Notes under the pieces: generated by a model
Told to the model about the DNA's origin: nothing
Seen by the model: the letters and a program-made list of their open reading frames with translations, nothing else
The model's database searches: none
Position numbers and translations under genes: made by a program
Source: Druceiella hillmani
Lineage: Eukaryota > Arthropoda > Insecta > Lepidoptera > Hepialidae
Reading direction: 5' to 3'
DNA: 64,000 nt
NCBI GenBank assembly: GCA_039881145.1
Contig: JAYKKI010000052.1
Span: 12,961,001-13,025,000, forward strand
In this document: positions 24,087 to 38,440 of the stretch, one piece after another
How the letters are laid out: every line of letters starts with the position of its first letter
Numbering within the stretch: position 1 is the first letter of the stretch

Positions 24087-24943
24087 GTAATGCATTTCTA
24101 CAAAATTATCGCCAAATATATTCAATGTAGAAAATTGCAATATTATTGACTTACTGTAAAATAGCGATGGTTTAAAAAATGGTTTGGCAAATGGCAAATA
24201 CTTTCCGCAGGGAACAGAACAAATTTTGAAACGCTTTTCAAAATTTTGAGTTTTATGTGAGGTTTAAATATTTTGATTAATCATAGTTATGAGTATCTTG
24301 TTTAATTATGAGTAATGAATAGGTGTTCTTTGGCATAAACCTAATGATAGGAATCAAATCATAAACCTAATGATAGAATAGAAATCAAATATATGACTAT
24401 TAAATTTAGGTCACAAAATCAACTGCACAATGCAAGATTTGCTTTTGATCTAACTGTTTTCATGTTGTTCTTACTCAAACGACAGTTTTTTTTTGTTTTG
24501 TGTATCCTACATATCGAAATAAATAATAAAATTGTTTGTGACAGACATGTATCTGAAATATTTATAGATGTTTTGGAAAACAGAAATTTATAATTTAAAA
24601 TATTTTTTAACTTTTGTGGATAAAAAACAGTATTTTTTAAATTGAAATAAGTTAAAGTAAACAGTAAAATATATGTAATTTTCACAACATTAACTAAATG
24701 ATTTCTACATTGCGTTTTTTCCAAAATAGAATATCAGATATATAATAAGGGTGTTTCGGACGATGACCTGAAAACATTTAATTCTGGAATGGAAACTGAA
24801 TTATATTCCGTAAAATCGTAAAAAGTTTAATTTACGTAATCATACTTTTACACCTCTTAATCTGCAAATGTTAAAATTCAATGTCCAATTTTTGGTAGAG
24901 CGTAGTGCATTGAGAACATGGCGTTAAATAATTTGCCCAGAAA

Positions 24944-24981
24944 TATAATATATATGTACATATATACACATATATGTATAC

Positions 24982-25046
<65 letters not shown>
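24944..25046. repeat. (TA)n microsatellite
   Basis: TA tract with scattered interruptions at its left side. It sits at the junction between D-type and A-type sequence. Confidence 0.9.
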
Positions 25047-25047
<1 letters not shown>

Positions 25048-25049
25048 CC

Positions 25050-27539
25050 CAAAATACGTAAAATAATTAAGTCGGTAAGGAAAAAAATTTAAAATGGGGC
25101 TCGCAACGATCAAATTTAATGCTTAATGCAATTCCGAATCTATCATACAACTTCCATTTATCATAAACACTTCCACTAAATTATATAAAATTAAATATTA
25201 TTCTTTAAGAAAACGGCTCAGGTTATAAATTTTACTGTGGCATAAAACGTAATAAATTACGCATTAAATTAGGAGAGGAAGGAATTATACACTATTGTCC
25301 GGGACGAATAAGTGATTCGGAAAATATTTCATGTAATGGTTAAGAGCATCTAAGTTGGAGCTTTTATTAGATAAAGCTCTTTGTAAAGTTAGGGCTTATC
25401 CGTGTCGGAGATAAAATTCTCGTATTATAGTTACTTACGCAGAAGTTTTGTGAAAGTCCGCCTCAGTTTTTTTGTTATATCGTTTTATGACATTTAATTC
25501 GATCTTGGGCGGACATATTTTTTACAGAAAATCGTGAGGAAATTGCACGTAAGATATTAACGTGATAGTTAAGTGAAACTGGACTATCAGTACAAAAAAA
25601 TAGAGGCCTAAATCAATTAATGGAATCTTTCTGGTGTTTCGTACTTCAAAAGGAAGAAAATAAGCAGAACATTGAAAATATCGCTACATGTCTATTCGCC
25701 TTTTAAACCTCTTTCTCTTTGAGACCCTTTTACGTAGACACTTGAAATTCATGGCACATTAACCCGCCCTTGCTTCAATTGTCAATGCGAGAAAATATTT
25801 GTATATAAATATTAGAAAGGCGGAACTGGGAAAAGGGAGACTGGGTTTTTTTGTCAATTGGAAACATTTTCTTCGATTATTTTTGTACGGTAGTTCCAAA
25901 AATATGGTTTCTTTATGGTTCCATAACTCCTGAAGTAGAAATTGTGAAAAAAATTTATATTCTAGAATTGTAGGTAGAACCAATATTCAAATTTAGTGGA
26001 AAATAAGATTAATGATTCTAAATCTAAAATAAAACAAGTGAAAAATAGAAGCTTTAGTCGTCTTAAGAATTGCCGATTTTTTCATAAACACTCGCCACTT
26101 TACGATAATAATCTTTTTTTTACTTAAATTCAATATGTTTTAATGTTACGGGATATTATTCTAGTTCCCCAGTTATTCAATATTTGTCTTTCTGAGCTTT
26201 ATTTCCATTCAGTTTTCTTCACCATTGCTATTAGAGATAAAATTAAAACTTGTGTCATTTTATAACATCAATTTCGTCACAGAACTAACGCATTATTGAA
26301 AGCATGCAAGCTCCACAACATAAGAGAAAAATATCACGAACGAACGTACTGTAAGTTATTGATTGAAATGTTAAAACTTTTGTTTATAATGAGCCTCTTA
26401 ATCGTCGAATGCCAAAAATAATGTACTCTATGCGGCTATAGATATGCATTCCTCTTAAATAATGATTAAACAAGTAAAAGAAGTTGATAGTAGTGTCAAA
26501 ACAAAGTTGAACAGCTTGTGCAAAATACAAAAATGGAGCTGGAAAATGGAACACAAAGTGAATCGAAGAAACATCAACAACAAGCCTGCATCAACATGTG
26601 CATTTCTCTATTGAACTTGAGCCAAAATTACCGAATTCTCAATTGAACTGTTCTCTGTAGTAAATAATTTATTCGATACAATAACGTAACAGTTCTTTAC
26701 TATCGTTGAACCCAGAAGTTTTAATTGCATAAGTTCAATTTTACTATTGACATTAGGCTGAGTTATACCGATTCTACAAAAATGTGTCTATTATTCATAA
26801 AAATGATCAAATGAAGCAGAAATTGTTAAGGAAATATATAAAATTTCGCATCAAAAGTGGGATTTGACTAAAGAAATTATTTCATAAGAACGTCCTTTAA
26901 ATAAACTTCAAATATAACAGTTTGATTCACAGACTCACCCGTACAGATAATGAACTTTATTTGTTATAGCTTATGTTCGTAAGGAATATAAATTGTAGAC
27001 AATAAACATCTGAAAGAAGTCTCTAAACAAACCTATCACATGTACAGAAAATAGAAAGAATACAATAAACGTTTATTACGTCTATGTAAAGAAGTAAATG
27101 CGAATTTTAGGAATAAAATGGAATAATGTTTTATAAAAGTTAAAAGGATTTCCTCAATAACATAACGAACATAACTTGTTCGATATTGCGACCAGTTACG
27201 ACTTCCATTACTTGACATGTTCAAAATTTCTTTTAAAAGAAGCAACAAGCAAGTCCCATTAAAAATTAACTGCAAAACAAGTAGAAGTTTTTCCATGAAT
27301 ACTTGAGATACTGGAGCGATATAAAGCCTTCGCTAGGTCGCAGCGTTGAAACCGGGCTTGAATTTTGCAAATCATTCTATTTTCGCTACTTTGGAACTTT
27401 ATAGAATATATATAGTGAAACAGCGTGAATATATTTAAGCAAAAAGAGTTGTCGGCAAATGATTCTAAGTATTTAAACGTGCTGGATGCGGCGGAATATA
27501 GTTACCTTTTTTTAAAGCTATCATTAGTGAAATGCATAT

Positions 27540-27540
<1 letters not shown>
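25050..27540 (+). repeat. A-type unit, copy 2
   Basis: It matches 8040-10350 nearly continuously (aaaacgtaataaattacg at 25243, aagcatgcaagctc at 26301, tcctcaataacataacg at 27152). No gene is recognised. Confidence 0.8.
27308..27530 (+). pseudogene. TATA-like box and coding-like block, A form, copy 2
   Basis: gcgatataaagccttcgcta is followed by a frame reading KELSANDSKYLNVLDAAEYS then YLFLKLSLVK. It stays open to 27697 but has no ATG (27425 is GTG). Compared with the copy near 10300, several differences are silent (GCG/GCA, for example), while others change residues. A decayed exon is possible. No family is recognised. Confidence 0.35.
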
Positions 27541-28116
<576 letters not shown>

Positions 28117-29379
28117 CAGGTTGTCCAGTGGCAGATTAAAATGTTTGAAAAATTGTAAAAAAAAACTACACCTCTAATACAAAGTAGATTTATTTTAACT
28201 TTATAACAACAAATGCGGATTTCGTTTTTTAAAAACACCTTTTCCAAATGGCGGCCATTGAGTCTGACACACCCTTCGAGTCTAGCACAGTATCCTACTG
28301 ACTTCGGCTTCAATATTTTCTTTAAGTTGTGTCAAAGTGCTCGGATTTGCTTTGTAGACAACGGATTTTAAGTATCCCCATAAGAAAAAGTGAAATGGGC
28401 TTAAATCGGGTGACCTAGGTGGCCACGGTACGGTACCGTTTCGGGATATGTTTTTTTCTGGAAATAACTGCCGCACAGCATTAATGGACACATTAGCAGT
28501 GTGAGCTGAGGCCCCGTCCTGCTGGAACCATGTATTTTGGTTGAAGGATAGACTATTCTGTAGTTCTACTCTGAAAAAGTCATTTAACATCTGGGCATAT
28601 CTCTCCGAATTCACAGTTACAATTTGGCCACGTCGATTTTCAAAGAAACAAGGCCCTATGATTGCAGATGCGGACATGGCACATCAGACTGTTACTTTAG
28701 GCTTAAGTAAAGGCTCTTGATGCATTTGTCTTAGGTTGTAGACATCCCAGTAACGAAAGTTCTGCTTATTCACATATCCTCCAATGTGAAAGTGAGCTTC
28801 GTCACTAAAGAATATGTTGCCCATCCGGGTAGCAGTACGAAATCTCAACAACATCACCTCCGCGTAAGTTTTTCTTAATTCAAAGTCAGAATCGTGTAAA
28901 TCTTGAAAAATTTGAATTTTATATGGATGGAACTTGAGCTTTTTTCGCATTATTACCTGTAAACTTGATTTCGGAATTCCCAATAACGATGAACGGGGAT
29001 TTTCAACGACAGAAACCATAACACGCTCGATATTTTCATCCGTGGTTACCAATGGTGTAGGTCCTGGCCTGGGCCTATTCAATGTTGATCCTGTAGCTCT
29101 GAACCTTGCTACCCATGACTGAATGAGGTTGATTGATGGTCCGTCACGTAATCGACGAATACTGTAACGATTATTAAATCGACGCTGTGCTACAGATAGC
29201 GAAAATCCACTTGAAATGTACGCCTCGACGGCAAAAGCCCGGTGCTCTCCACTCCACTGTTCCATGGCTACTAAAACATCCGCACCGCTTGCGCTTCTAA
29301 CGACGACCCCCGCGCCCATCTTATGTGTTGCATTCAGAAACTATGTTTGTTCAAACTTTGAAATCTGCCACTGGACACC

Positions 29380-29382
<3 letters not shown>
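28117..29382 (-). mobile_element. Mariner-like (IS630-Tc1-mariner) transposon, 1266 bp
   Basis: Both ends begin CAGG and form 33-bp terminal inverted repeats, 28117-28149 and 29350-29382, differing at four positions (shared core tgtccagtggcagatt). TA flanks both ends, as expected for this superfamily, although the surrounding TA tracts make the duplication impossible to prove. It encodes one transposase on the minus strand. Length and layout are normal for mariner-type elements. It lies in the B-type unit of repeat 2 and is absent at the matching sites near 11296, 42595, 49120 and 55560, so it arrived after the higher-order duplication. Confidence 0.95.
28215..29265 (-). pseudogene. Mariner-type transposase, interrupted by a TGA and a 3' frameshift
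   Basis: It would cut and join the element ends as a DDE/D transposase. I start at the ATG at 29265 (MEQWSGEHRAFAVEAYI), the usual start of this family, with an N-terminal helix-turn-helix of the DUF4817 type. The catalytic acidic residues are visible: SDEAHF (Asp about 155), QQDGASAHT (Asp about 250) and PRSPDLSPF (third Asp, 36 residues later by my count). The frame is stopped by TGA at 28684-28686, exactly where relatives have Trp in KVTVWCA. The frame then resumes unchanged. A second lesion near 28285-28300 shifts frame: the main frame stops at TAG 28282, while the expected C-terminal LNGRHLEKVF continues in another frame. A short internal deletion near residue 92 is also likely. Inactive as it stands. 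Confidence 0.9.

Positions 29383-29472
<90 letters not shown>
29383..29472. repeat. (TA)n microsatellite, right of the mariner element
   Basis: TA tract with one interruption, directly following the element end. Confidence 0.95.
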
Positions 29473-29475
<3 letters not shown>

Positions 29476-30900
29476 ATTAAGGGTGATTCTGAAATAAAGT
29501 TCGATTACATCACTTAAAATCAAAATAATTTTGAATGTACTACTTACTTACGTGATCATATTTTCCGATCTCATAATCGAAAGATTTGTATAGTTTATTA
29601 ATTTTTTTTTTAAATTTTAGAAATTGTACAGTATAGTATAATTCAATGTATATTACGAAAAATAGTCCAGTCAATAAGGGAATAAAAAACATTACTCGTA
29701 ATAATATGACTTAATGCCTGATGCAATTTCCAACCTGTTACGTAATAGCTACATATCATAAAAAAACTGCCGATAAATCTTATTTATAAAAAGAGCTTAG
29801 GTTGTAAATATTAATGTGGCATAAAACGTGATAAATTACGTATTCACTTGGCATAGAAAGGAATGATACTGTGATGGATAAGTTATTCGGAAAATATTTC
29901 ATGTTATGGTTAAGAGTATCTAAGCTTTTATCAGACAAAGCTTCTTGAAAAATTCGGACGTATCCGTGTCAGAGATAAAGCTCTCATATTATGAAGTTGT
30001 TTATGCACATGTTTTTGAAAGACTGCCTCCGTTTTTTGTTTTATAATTTAATTACATTTTATTCGATCATATTAAAAATATACGTCCGAAATTTTCAGGG
30101 AGCTTTATCTAATAAAAGCTATGATAAAAAGGAAATATTTAAAAAACTCTCATTTTTCGGTCTGTCTGTTTGTTAGAGCTATTTTTTGCAGAAACTTTTG
30201 ACTGGAAATTGAAATAGCGATAAAGCGGCTTTATCGCTATGCCAATTGTTTTCAAATATATTTAAATTTTTAGTAGTAAAAAATATTTATGTAGATGTTT
30301 TATAAACTGACTGTCATTTAGAAAATAAATTGAAAGGTACGATAATTCTAGAAACGCATTTGAAAATTTTCACAAAAATATATCTTCCGTTTTCGGATCT
30401 AAAACTGCTAAAGTCAATATTATGGAAAAGCGACGTTACTAGAAATTTAACTTAAGTCTAATTAAAAATTAGAGAAGCTATTATTTGTCTTACTATTCTT
30501 TAGAAACACGAGGTATGTTTGAGCCTGTAAAAGAAGTACCATACATTCCATATATTATATTCACATAGATAAGTATAATATCAATATTTGCAAACAGCAT
30601 AACGGAAATACTATGTACCCTTATACGTGCTTAAGGGGTGCAGAATCCGTCTAATGCCAGTTCCGCGGATACATATCAGGTTCTTTCATTTTTGTAATGT
30701 CTGGCCACTTTGCAACAATTATCTTTGTTTTGGCTAAATTTTAATATATTTTATTGCCAAGAGATATTATTTGGCTTTCAAAATTAATTATTATTTGTTT
30801 CTCTTCTGTTCAGCTTTATTTCTGGGCAGTTTTCGTCTCATCTGCTGTTATGTACGAATTGAATATTTGCGTGATTTTTCAATATAAATAAAGAAATATG
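29473..30900 (+). repeat. B-type unit, copy 2
   Basis: It matches 11296-12840. A segment of the block that follows ttttattcgatcat is shortened (30060-30130). Confidence 0.8.
30207..30247. repeat. 20-bp near-perfect hairpin with almost no loop
   Basis: Arms 30207-30226 and 30228-30247 differ at two of 20 positions. This is the B-unit hairpin with its loop cut from 11 nt to about 1 nt. Confidence 0.9.
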
Positions 30901-31409
30901 TTATATTGTCCATAGAGTTATTTGAGAGGAAATAATGCTTCTAAGAGTGAACTAAAGGCGATAATGGAAACGTAAACTCTCAACCTATGAATAATTTTGT
31001 AAAAGTTTCATGGCGGTATTAATATAAAATGCCCAGAAAAAGGTATCAAATGTATATCTACAAGAAACGTAATTTTAATGTGCGCCACTTTATAAAATTG
31101 GGATGAAAATAAAAGAATTCTGATTTGACAAGTTACATGTGCTGAATAATTTATCTTCTGCGACAACTAAAACATTTCATTAGTTTAGTCGAATCTAGAT
31201 ATCTTAATTTGCACAGGATCAATTGTATTGTCAAGTATAGATTGTGATATACAGACCGTAAGAAAAAGCTTGTCTATTATCCACACAGGTAATTCTCTGC
31301 AACAAACTGACTACAAAATATTTATGAACATTTTGAGTGGTTTTTAATAAATCGTTGTTGTATACAAATATGCAGACACTAAAAAACTGTCTTTTATGAT
31401 ACAGGTGAT

Positions 31410-31560
31410 TCTTTGCATCAAAATGAATCGAAGATATGTCATTTGAATGAAGTTTGTCATTTTAGTAAAAAAATAATTCTTTATAGAAACACGCTGTATA
31501 TATACTAACTTTGTCGCATAGAACCACCTGTTAAAATAATAGATGCATCCTTTGTTACAT
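31410..31560. repeat. Fold-back block, C2 copy
   Basis: acaggtgattctttgcatca near 31413 pairs imperfectly with the reverse complement of cgcatagaaccacctgt near 31515-31532. A second, weaker left arm (acaggtaattctctgcaa) lies at 31286. Confidence 0.55.
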
Positions 31561-31889
31561 GTTGTTTACATAAAATACTGAAATTGTGGACGTTCACAAT
31601 TCTACAAAAGTCGATAAACATATCATATGTGAGGAATATAAAAATAATGTAAATAAACATTTATTATGTCTATTTTTATAAATATCTTTTTCTTTTAGGA
31701 ATAAAGTAGAATATTGTTTTAAACTAGTTAAAAGGATTTCCTCAATAACATCGTGAACAAAATTTGATATCGCGACCAGTTACAGATCAAATCTATTTAA
31801 CATGTTTAATACCTTTTGTTAAAGGCAAATAACAAACACATTTCATATAAACTTAAATACAAAACAAATAGAATTTTTCTATGAATACT

Positions 31890-32125
31890 TGAGATACAAA
31901 GTCTTCTCTCGGTTACAGCGCACCGCGTCTAATGCCGACGTCGGTCGTGAAACCTGCCGTGCATTTTGCTAAACTATACTGTTTTCGTTTAAGTGGAATT
32001 TTGTGGAAAATGGAGTGAGGCAGCTTGAATATTTTCCAGCGAGGGAGCTGTCGGCAACAAATTCGAGGTATTGAAACGTGCCGGACGCTGCGGAGTATGA
32101 TTATATTTTTTTGAAGTAAATGCTT
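31890..32125 (+). pseudogene. Coding-like block, B/C form, copy 2
   Basis: The frame reads RELSATNSRY, then a TGA, then NVPDAAEYDYIFLK. The TATA-like motif is degraded (gatacaaagtc). Confidence 0.3.
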
Positions 32126-35100
32126 ACTTCTTACAAGTCATAAACAGAATTATATAAATAAGTTGCAATTATTAAATATTGAATCACAATTTAGCCGTAC
32201 ATATATCATGCATAAGGTTTTCTTTGCAGAAATAAAAGCCGATAAATTTCGTTATAATTGAAGTGTTCGGAAAATTGTAAACTTCGATTAAATATTAAAA
32301 ATGAAAAAAGGTCATCGAAATTGTGCAAGCAAACTCCGATAATTTTAAAATTTAATTATGTTCAAGTTTAAAATGATTAAAATGTTTTAGGTTAACACTA
32401 TAACTTTATCTGAAATACTACACACTCGGCGATTTATAGAGCTACCTACAATTTGAACATTTAATGAAACAAACTACGAAGACAATCTTATACTATATTA
32501 AACAAATTAATAAAAAAAGGAACGTGCATAAAATTTCAGCTTGTAAATATTTTATTCATTTGGTTCTTCGGTTACTAAATGAAATTTAGTATACGAAACT
32601 ACTGAATTAGTTAAATTGATTTAACACAGGATTCTATGACTAAACTAGCTCTTTCATCGAGATATCTCAAATAGTTCCAAAGTTACAACAATGTCGATAG
32701 TGAAATGCTTAAAACACGTCTACATTATTTTTTGAGTCCGTAAACACACGTGTTGCATAACCCATACCGTATACCTAATGCATGTCAAATATTCGTTAAT
32801 ATACATTGGAATCTTGAAATTTCCTGTATGTAATCACGTAATTAATTTACTCTTAGAACTCTACTGTGCAGGAACAAAACAAATTCCACAGGAGACAATC
32901 TATCGCGAAGTAGTAAAACCCTTGATAGTATACAAAGTTAGTGGCATAATAATGGTTTATTTCCATTACTCGTTTATATTAAATGTAATTATAGATTTAT
33001 TCTTTTTTTTAACATTTTTTCTCCATATTAATCGAGATTTCCATATGAAATTTGTAACTGTAAAATGTCATTTATACTGACATAAAATTGTAAAAACTTC
33101 AGATAGGGACGAACAGGAAAAACATACCACGGAACTATCAAGGTTCCGCTATCATACTTTGAACTTAAAACGATATTCTAAAACTTCAAACTCTCGAACT
33201 TTACATAATTTTTTTTTTCAATTTCTCCTTCTTAAATAGTTACTAAGAAAAATCCTTATGGGTAGGACAATCTGTTGTTTGACTCTCTGCCAATTTCCTA
33301 AGATATCAACACAGAATAAAATATTTTAGCGGATGTCGATTACATCAACCAGGTCACAAGAGAGGTCACATATTTATTTTTTATTAGAATTACGGTATTT
33401 TACAATGCTCAGTACAAACATTATTTAATAATGGAGGTGGCAACTTGTAATTCCAAGTTTATTACAAAATAACAATAATGGATTTAGAGATTCTGACGAC
33501 TAGAAAAAAAGCGCTATAAAATTAGGCATTAATTTTTTAAATTAGTAAATTATCAAACTCTATATAGAATAAAACATTCTGTATAAAAACAAAACCTGGA
33601 AAATGTTAATGTTACGCCCCTTTGTACCAAATTTAAATATTTTTAATATATTCAAATTTTAAGAATTAAATTTTATTCTTCAAAAATTCAATTTTGTTTA
33701 CCTTTATAAGCAGTGTTCATTTTGGTATAAATCGAAAGACTGTCTAAAATTTGAACATATAATATTCACCATATTTAAAAAAAAACACAGTTTTTATGTA
33801 GCAAATAGATCTTAAATCAATATACAGCTATCTGATTAACCATCCTTCGTAATTGATGCAGCGAAAATGCTAAGAATTTACATCATTCAGCGTATAGAAA
33901 TTAAAATCAAAGATATATTAATTCAAATCTCTCATAGAGAATTCGCGGGATATAATTTCATTACTTATTCAAAAATGAATCACATAAAACGAGAATTAAC
34001 AAATTTGAAAACTAACAACAAAAAAACTGAACAGCGAAAATTATGGTAAAACTATGGTTTTGCCTCGTGTACCATATATTTTCAATTTTCTTCTCTACAA
34101 TGACTTCTTCTCTACAATATTTTCAATCTTCTGACAATGACGCCTCTTTACGTTAAAATACTAATTATTCAAGACATTTAAAAATTTTGTAAGAAATATT
34201 ATGTATATCAAAAACGTTTAACTGACTAAAAATTTTAGGATGGCTATTTTACGTGATTTTGAAAGATTTATATGTAAGGAATACCTCTCAAGTAAGAGTA
34301 GAACTGGCACCACGGAAGTTCTGTATACATTTAGGCACTTGCAAATATTTAGGGGAAGTGGCAGTCTAATTAAGTTATTTACAAGTACTAATTTTTCACA
34401 ACGCTTAATATATTACCTACTACATGTTTCACAGGTGCAAAAACACAGTGCGTATCTCAAAAATTTTAAGATCTGGGATAATTACTATAGTTTTCCTGTA
34501 ACCCTCTAGTCGGATATTATTAACAATATTTTTTTTTAATTTTTTGTTCATTAGTTTAAGAAATAAGGAGGAGAGGGAATGTTCTTTTTCATAAATTTTT
34601 TAAAATATATTTTTAAATGTGCGGTTTAAATTATAAAATATTCGTACAAAATATTTTTTCACTTAAAATTATGAATTTTTTTTGTACAACCGGTCATGAA
34701 ACGTGAACGTATCTGCCATGATATAATTTTTTTACGGTTCAGTCTCTTACTCTCTGGACTAGCAAAAAATTAACATATACCTAATAGATGAAGTTATTAC
34801 GAAAATAGAATCAACGACATGTTAATTATATACTTCCAGTATATAAAATACTTGCATATTACACATTGCTCTATAGCATGTGGTGGAGCAATCGTCTGAA
34901 GAACAAATTGTATGATAAATATTATGGCAAGCATGAACTTCCCCATCACCGATGATATTAATTAGTCCCGTGGGATGAGGGCGGGAGGTTGAGGAAACGA
35001 CTCATCCGCCTTATAATAGCCCCCCGCTGGTTTATTTGTTGAGGATATTAACAAAATATCTACGGGCGTATTAATTTGTGTACCTTCTACTACTATATAT

Positions 35101-35733
35101 CGCAGTTATAAGAACCAATGTTTTTAAAAGGGTTTATTTAAAAAATAAACGATCCCTCATAGCTTAGCGCTGCTGTGTTTTCTAGGTTATGTGACCTATT
35201 TACAATTAATCATTTTAAAACAGGTTATTTAAATATCTCAATTATTTGCTGAAAATTTTAATAAAACGTACACAGAACCATACAGTCGTATAGCTTCTAC
35301 TGGGCATATATAGCAGTAACAAGAGCCAATATTTTATGGAGCCTTATTTGAAAAATAAATAAAATAAACGGTCCCTGAGAGCTTAAATTGTTGTGTGTTC
35401 TGCGTGTATGAGATTTATTTGCGGGTAAGCAATTATGATATTGTTGAAAAAATGCACATTAGTTGCGATATTGCATATTAAATGTAGCTATAACATTAAA
35501 TACTACAGACGAAAAACTGGGATGTAAGGCAATAGCTTATGGCAAGATATAAATTATATGGCAATTTTTGTCAAACTTCCCATGATTTCGAGTATCTTAT
35601 TAAAACCTTTGCAACAATACTACATAAACATAAATATAATTTTCATAATGTAAAATTATTCTTTTCCTGATCTTGGACCGAGCTCCCTACCAGAATATAA
35701 TGCAACAAATAATATTTTCTTTTGAGGGCTTTC

Positions 35734-35783
35734 ATCTCGGAAACGTATAATCGTAAAGTATCATGATTATACTTTTCCGAGAT
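35734..35783. repeat. 19-bp near-perfect hairpin
   Basis: Arms 35734-35752 and 35765-35783 have one mismatch and a 12-nt loop. It occupies the same place as the unrelated hairpin at 17319-17353. Confidence 0.9.
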
Positions 35784-36536
35784 ACAAGTACGGCGTGTCA
35801 TTAAGTATATTGTGTGGTCTAATTTATGATAAATGTTATAGTGTTGAGCTCCAATTCCCCCTCCAAAGTAAAAGCCGAAGTGACTCAAAGTGAGCAGCGA
35901 AGTGATATTTTTTATCTCTTCTCCATACTTTAGTTAGTTGGATTTTATCTCATACACACATGCACAAATAGAATAACCAAGAGCGAAATAGACGATTATC
36001 TTTCCTGCAACTCGCTAACCAACCATTACTTATGAGATGTCATTTACCACCCATTTAAATTTAATCTTTAGTATATTGGATATGGGGACAAGAATAAAAA
36101 TGACATTTTAACATGAAAATGTTTTACAACGTGGTATGAATGGTGATGTATTGGTACGAAGGCGGACGTGGGTATTATCCACTGTATGGTTGACGGGTCA
36201 AGAGCATGACAAAACACTGTTAAGCTCATTGAAGTGCATAACAAACACAAACTCTTAGTTAATAGCGTCGCTTGGTAGTGAGTGAAATGAGATTGTGTTA
36301 AAACTGACTGTAATCCTATGAAGCTCTAACTCACACAAGATGTAAAGTGAATTGAGACATACTGGAAAACTTGGAGTTTCATTATAAAGGCGTCCGAGGA
36401 GACGATTTTATATCCAAATTTCGACGGTGTTAATAAGAAACTGCCAGGTCGGTTTTTTACAGAGAAATAATGAATTCTATCTAAAAACCTTTTATTTAAA
36501 TTATCCGTATGAGAAAAGGAAAATTTTGCATTTTCT

Positions 36537-36600
36537 TTTCTGAATTTGACTGATTTTTCTGAATTTGATTGATTTTCTGAATTATTTTTTCTGAAAATTG
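36537..36600 (+). repeat. Minisatellite, unit ttttctgaatttgattga, about 3.5 copies
   Basis: Units of about 17-18 bp with small changes. Copy 1 of C has a single related ttttctatgaaaattgg near 18493, so this is a local expansion. Confidence 0.85.
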
Positions 36601-36889
36601 GAGTTATTTTTTGCAATAGCATGTCAATATATTTAACGCTAGGTTTATTATTTTTTCACTTTAAATGAGACTCTCCCTATTTGTAAACGGTAAAGTAGAC
36701 ATATAAGAATACTAGCAAATGTAATAATCGGCATGATCCCCTAAAATCGTCAGGGTCGTTAAAACCCATGTAAAATCTCAAGTGAATTGAAAAATAAGAA
36801 ATGATGGATTGTGGTTGGAATGTTACAGAAATTTAGCCATAACATTGAGAATTAAAACATGTGAAAAATGAAGACAATATTATAAGTGA

Positions 36890-38124
36890 AATACGTAAAT
36901 CAATACACCAACATTTGATGAAAAAATAAAAAGTGATTAAGTTATTTAAATACTTTTAAAATGCTATCAGTTGTACGAATTTTATTTTAGTGTTACGGTA
37001 ATCAATATGCGAGAGATACAATTCTAATAATCCTGTGCGTATTTTCTTCATTTGAAGTAATTTACCATTATTATGAATGTAATGCCCTTATATTGGTATA
37101 CAAAATAATCAAATTGACGTAAAAACGTATATTTTATATTCATCTAAAATCCTTTTTACTAATGAGTCACATAGCAACTCATGAAAGAATTATTTTTTCC
37201 ATATTATTCATATATCAACTCATTTCTTTTCATAGCCTAATTCTTTGTATTTAACTTCTTTTCAATCCAGTCTCGACAAACATATTACCTCGCGATATGA
37301 ATAGGAACAACATAGGCATCCAGTTTCAACGATTAAGTCTTCTAAATTGCATAAGATCTAGTTTTTAACATATTTCATATAGCTTAATTTATAACAAATT
37401 TATCGTATATTATTTTCTTTTACACCTTCAAGGATAGTAATAAAAATATATCTTTCGCAAAGTTCCAATTCCAATCTCAATACGTCAATATTTTTAGTTC
37501 ACTTTTTGTAAACTAATTTTCAAAACCGGTTCAAGAAAATCTTTCTACAAGAAAAATTGTTTTCCCTTTGATTAAATGTGGTTAAAATGTTTCTAAATCC
37601 ATAAAAAGCCATATTTGCGGGTACGATAATATTAAAAAAATTTAACTTTTTGCGTAATCTCGTTTTCACAATTTTATTATTAATTAGTCTAAACTTCGTT
37701 ATAGCTAGTAGAAATAATATTTTTTTTGTAAATTTAAATTGATAACTTCAATTATTGTTTTAAATTATTATAGAATATAACTTTTATTTTATAAACTAAA
37801 AACGCGTAAAGTAAGCAGCTAAATAACTGTATCTTTCTTAACAGTAACCACATGATTTTAGGTTGACTATTTTCCAAAAACAAATACTCAAATTGTAATA
37901 AGGATACTATAGACGGTGTAGGTAAAAGCATATGCTCCTCGAATAAAAATTCGATTATACGATTGCAATCATAATAATTAAGAATGGACAATTTCGAACG
38001 GTTATGCGTTAAGTAAATTTTGAATGATCATATATCTCCATTTCGATCATAAACGAGAGATTTATGAGAGTTTAATTTTACGGTATATCATAATTCAACG
38101 TACATTGCTCAAAATAATTTTCCC

Positions 38125-38210
<86 letters not shown>

Positions 38211-38440
38211 TTAACCTAAACACTTAAAATATTCCAATGGATAAGGACATAAATCAAAATCTCCCGTAAAAATAAAACTAAGTGCCCGATGCAATTTCGA
38301 TTCCGTTTCGTAACTGTCATATGTTATGAAAACTGCCAATAAATCTTATCTAAAAAAACAGCTTAGGTCTTAAATATTACTGTGGCATGAAAGGTAATAA
38401 ATTACGAATTCGATTGGAATAGAAAGGAATAATACACTAT
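36890..38440 (+). repeat. Right arm of the window-scale inverted repeat
   Basis: It is the partner of 1-2118 in opposite orientation, about 35 kb apart. It contains a single TGACTCA-type unit and lacks the GA/CT insertion. Minus-strand text at 37440-37660 is a diverged relative of the coding-like block at 41824-42300. Confidence 0.8.
38129..38211. repeat. (TA)n microsatellite
   Basis: About 40 TA units. The inverted partner near 240-260 has none, so the expansion is private to this arm. Confidence 0.95.

Larger units (their letters stand above)
21600..24940 (+). repeat. D-type repeat, copy 2, second part
   Basis: From about 21880 it matches 5520-7940. The plus frame at 21608-22051 spans the left edge and is not open in the matching part of copy 1, so I do not call a gene. 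Confidence 0.65.
30900..36960 (+). repeat. C-type segment, copy 2
   Basis: It matches copy 1 with an offset of about 18.2 kb (ggaggttgaggaaacg at 34985 against 16798). No gene is recognised. Confidence 0.8.
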
